A stretch of 64,000 nucleotides of DNA from Diacronema lutheri (Eukaryota > Haptophyta > Pavlovophyceae > Pavlovales > Pavlovaceae). The stretch spans positions 62,001 through 126,000 of the forward strand of contig JAGTXO010000038.1 of NCBI GenBank assembly GCA_019448385.1. Reading direction: 5' to 3'. The position numbers and the translations under genes are program-made. Below, in pieces: positions 23,601 through 26,600 of the stretch (its first letter is position 1; each line of letters starts with the position of its first letter). The notes beneath the pieces are model-generated. The model worked only from the letters and a program-made list of their open reading frames with translations, was not told where the DNA came from and made no database searches.

Positions 23601-26600
23601 GATCGCAGCACCGCGCCCGCCGCGTGGCGGCTGTTCCTCGCGCACCACGCGCTGGTCAACGCGCTGCGCACGCGCCAAGGCTACCCGGCCCTTTCCGACG
23701 ACGTCGCCGACGGTGCGCTCACGCCGGCTGAGGCCGTGCACGCGCTCGGCGCGCAGCTCGCGCTGCTCCTCCTTGCCGTCGTCGCGTGGGACGAGACGGC
23801 AGCGGCGGGCGGACGCGCCGCGCCGTCGACGCTCGGCGTGGGCATGGCCGTCGCCGCGCGCGCAGGCGTGCTCGCCGCGGCGATCGCGCACCCCTTCGGC
23901 TGGCTCGCGCGCGTCGGTTTCGGCCTCGCCGCGCGCGCCGCGCGCCGCGCCGAGCTGCTCCGCCGCGCGGGTGAGCTGTCGGAGGGCAACGTTGCGGCGC
24001 TCGTCGCCGCCTCGCCGCCGCCGCTCCCGCCCGCCGGCACGGCGGGCGCGGCTGACGACGAGGACATGCGCTCCGCCCTCTCGGACAAATCGCGCGTGCT
24101 CAAGCTGGCAGCCGCGCCGCCTGCGCCACCGCAGCGCACCGCCGCCGGCACGATGCTCACACTTGCGCCGCCGTCCGTCGGCCCGCGCGGCGGAGCGCTC
24201 GTCCAACTTCCGCTCCCGTCTGACCGCGTGAGCATTGCCGCGCGCCGCGCCGAGCTCGTCGCGGGCTGCGCGAGCGCGCTGCAGCCGATACGGCCGCTGG
24301 TCGAGCCGCCGCGCGCCGCCGTCGCCGACTTCATCTCGCCGCCGCGCGCGTTGGGCATGACCTTCGAGCCCGAGGCGCAGGTTCTCGGCGCGGCGCTCGC
24401 GCCCGGCGGCGTCATCACCGCGTCCGCGCAGGCACTGCCCGAGCCTTCGATGGCCTACTGCTCGGACGACCGCTTTGCTGAGCTGCCGTTCGAGACGCGG
24501 CTGCGCGTCAAGACGCGCCACGAGCCCAAGAGCCGGAACAAGCCGCGCCTGCCCGCCGTCGACGCGGCCGCGCTCCAGCGCACCGGCCGTGTCGCGCTGC
24601 CTGCGGAGATTGCCGCGGGCGGGCTCGCGTTGCCCACCGAGCTGCCGCCCGCGCCACGACGCGCGTCGCGCGCAGGCCAGCTGCCACCGCCGCCTGCCGC
24701 GCGCGCGCGCGTCGCCGCCGGCGGCGCGCTGCCGCTGCCGCTGCCCGCGACGGCCGCGCCGCGGAACACGCCCGTCGCCGGCGCGCCCGCGTGCCCGTCG
24801 CCGCTCGACTTTGCCGCAGCGTGCGCGCCGCCCGCGCTGCCCGTGCCGGCCGGCGCGCGCTGCGCGGCACTCGGCGCGCTGCCGAGCGCCGCGCTCGCCG
24901 GCGCCGCGCGCCAGTCGGCGATCGCGGCGGCGACGGCGCGGCGCGCGGCCGCCGCCGGCGCGGGCGTGCAGTCATCGGCTGCGTCGCCCGGCGCGAGTCC
25001 CCTCTCCGCGGCCGAGGCGGCTGCGGCCGCGATTGCGGCGCGTGCGCCGCGCGTCGCCGGCCTCTCCGACATGCTGCCGCCGCGCTCGCCCGTCGTCGCG
25101 GGCGGCGTGACGTTGCCGCCGTCGAGCTCGCGCGCGCCGTCTCGCCGGCCCGCATCGCGCGGCGCGCTCATGCCGCCCGCCGCCGCCGGCGCGCCGAGCG
25201 CGGGCGCTGGCGGCGGCACGAGCGACGGCGACCCGCCGGCGACGCCGCTCCTGCCCGGCGGCAGCCGCTGCTCCGCCCCGCGCCCGCGCAAGCCAACGGC
25301 GCCGCGCACGCCGGCGTGCGCGGACGAGCAGGACGGCGACGGCGAATCGGCCGAGCCGCGCCGACGGTTCAACGCGCAGCCGTTCGACCTCTTCGCCACG
25401 CCCGCCTTTGCCGGATTGTCGGCGACCGGTGGGCCGGCGGACGCCGACACGCTCCGCGCGCGCTCGAGCAGCCTGCTTGCGCCCGCAGGCGGCGCGCGCG
25501 GAAGGCCCATTTCGGCCGGCCGGGTCGGGCTGCCCGCCGCGCCCGCGCCGGACGGTGCGCCGCCGCCTGCCGCGCCAGCCCCCGACAGGGCGGCGGGCGA
25601 GGCGGCGGGTGCGGCCGCTCGGCTGCGCGCGGGTCGCGTCGCGCTGCCACCGCAGCCGCCGCCAGCCGATCCGCCGCCGTCTCCGCCGCCCTCGCCGCCG
25701 CGCTCGCCCACGCCGGCGGCCGGCGGCGCGCGCCGCGGAGGCGGCGATGGGCGTGAGGGCGCACCGCCTTTGCCGCTCTCGCCGTGGCGCGCCTACAAGG
25801 TGGAGCGCGACACGGCCCCGCGCGCCGCTGCGGGCGACGACGAGCCGCAGCCGGCCGCCGCCGCCGATGCGTGCGCGCCGCGCCAGGCGTTCGCCGCGCC
25901 CGCCGCGCCGTCGTCGGCGGCCGTGGCGCTACTCCCCGCCGGCGCGCTGCCGCTTGCGTCGGCTCTGCCGCCGACCGCGACGGGCGGGCGCGGCGGCTAC
26001 CGCGGGCGCGTGCATGTTCCCGCGGCCGCAACGCCGGGTGCGATGGCGCCGTCCGCGTGCGCGTGCGCGCGAGCAGCGGGCGCGTCGAGTGCGGACGTGC
26101 AATTTGCGGCGTCACGGCCGGGCTCCGCAGCGATGCGCGTGCGCGCGGGGTCGCGCGGCGTGCGCATCGCCGTCGGGCCGGACGGCGGCGCGCTCGTCGG
26201 CGCCGCCGGTGCGGCCAGCGTGCTGCTCCCGATGCGCCGCACCTTGTCGGCGTGCGGACAGGTTGTGCCCGTGCCGCTCGCGCGCGAGCGCGTCGGCGTG
26301 AGCGGCGCGCGCGCAACGCGGCCCGCGTCGGCGACGAGCCGTGCGGCCGTTGCGGGCGCGGACGGCGACGCGTGTCATCCTACGGGCGCGCTCGAGCACT
26401 TCCAGTCCGAGCGGGTCGGGCCGGCTGGCGTTGGTGCGTCGGGGCTGGCGGCTGCTGCGCTGCCCGGCGCGTGGGGCGCGGACGCACCGTTTGCAATCCT
26501 CGGCGTCTGCCCTCCGCCCACTCCACCCGACCTGCGCGCGCTGCGCAACTCGGTCATTCGCGTCGAGTCGCCTGGCGGGCGCGTGTCGAGCTCCGACCCG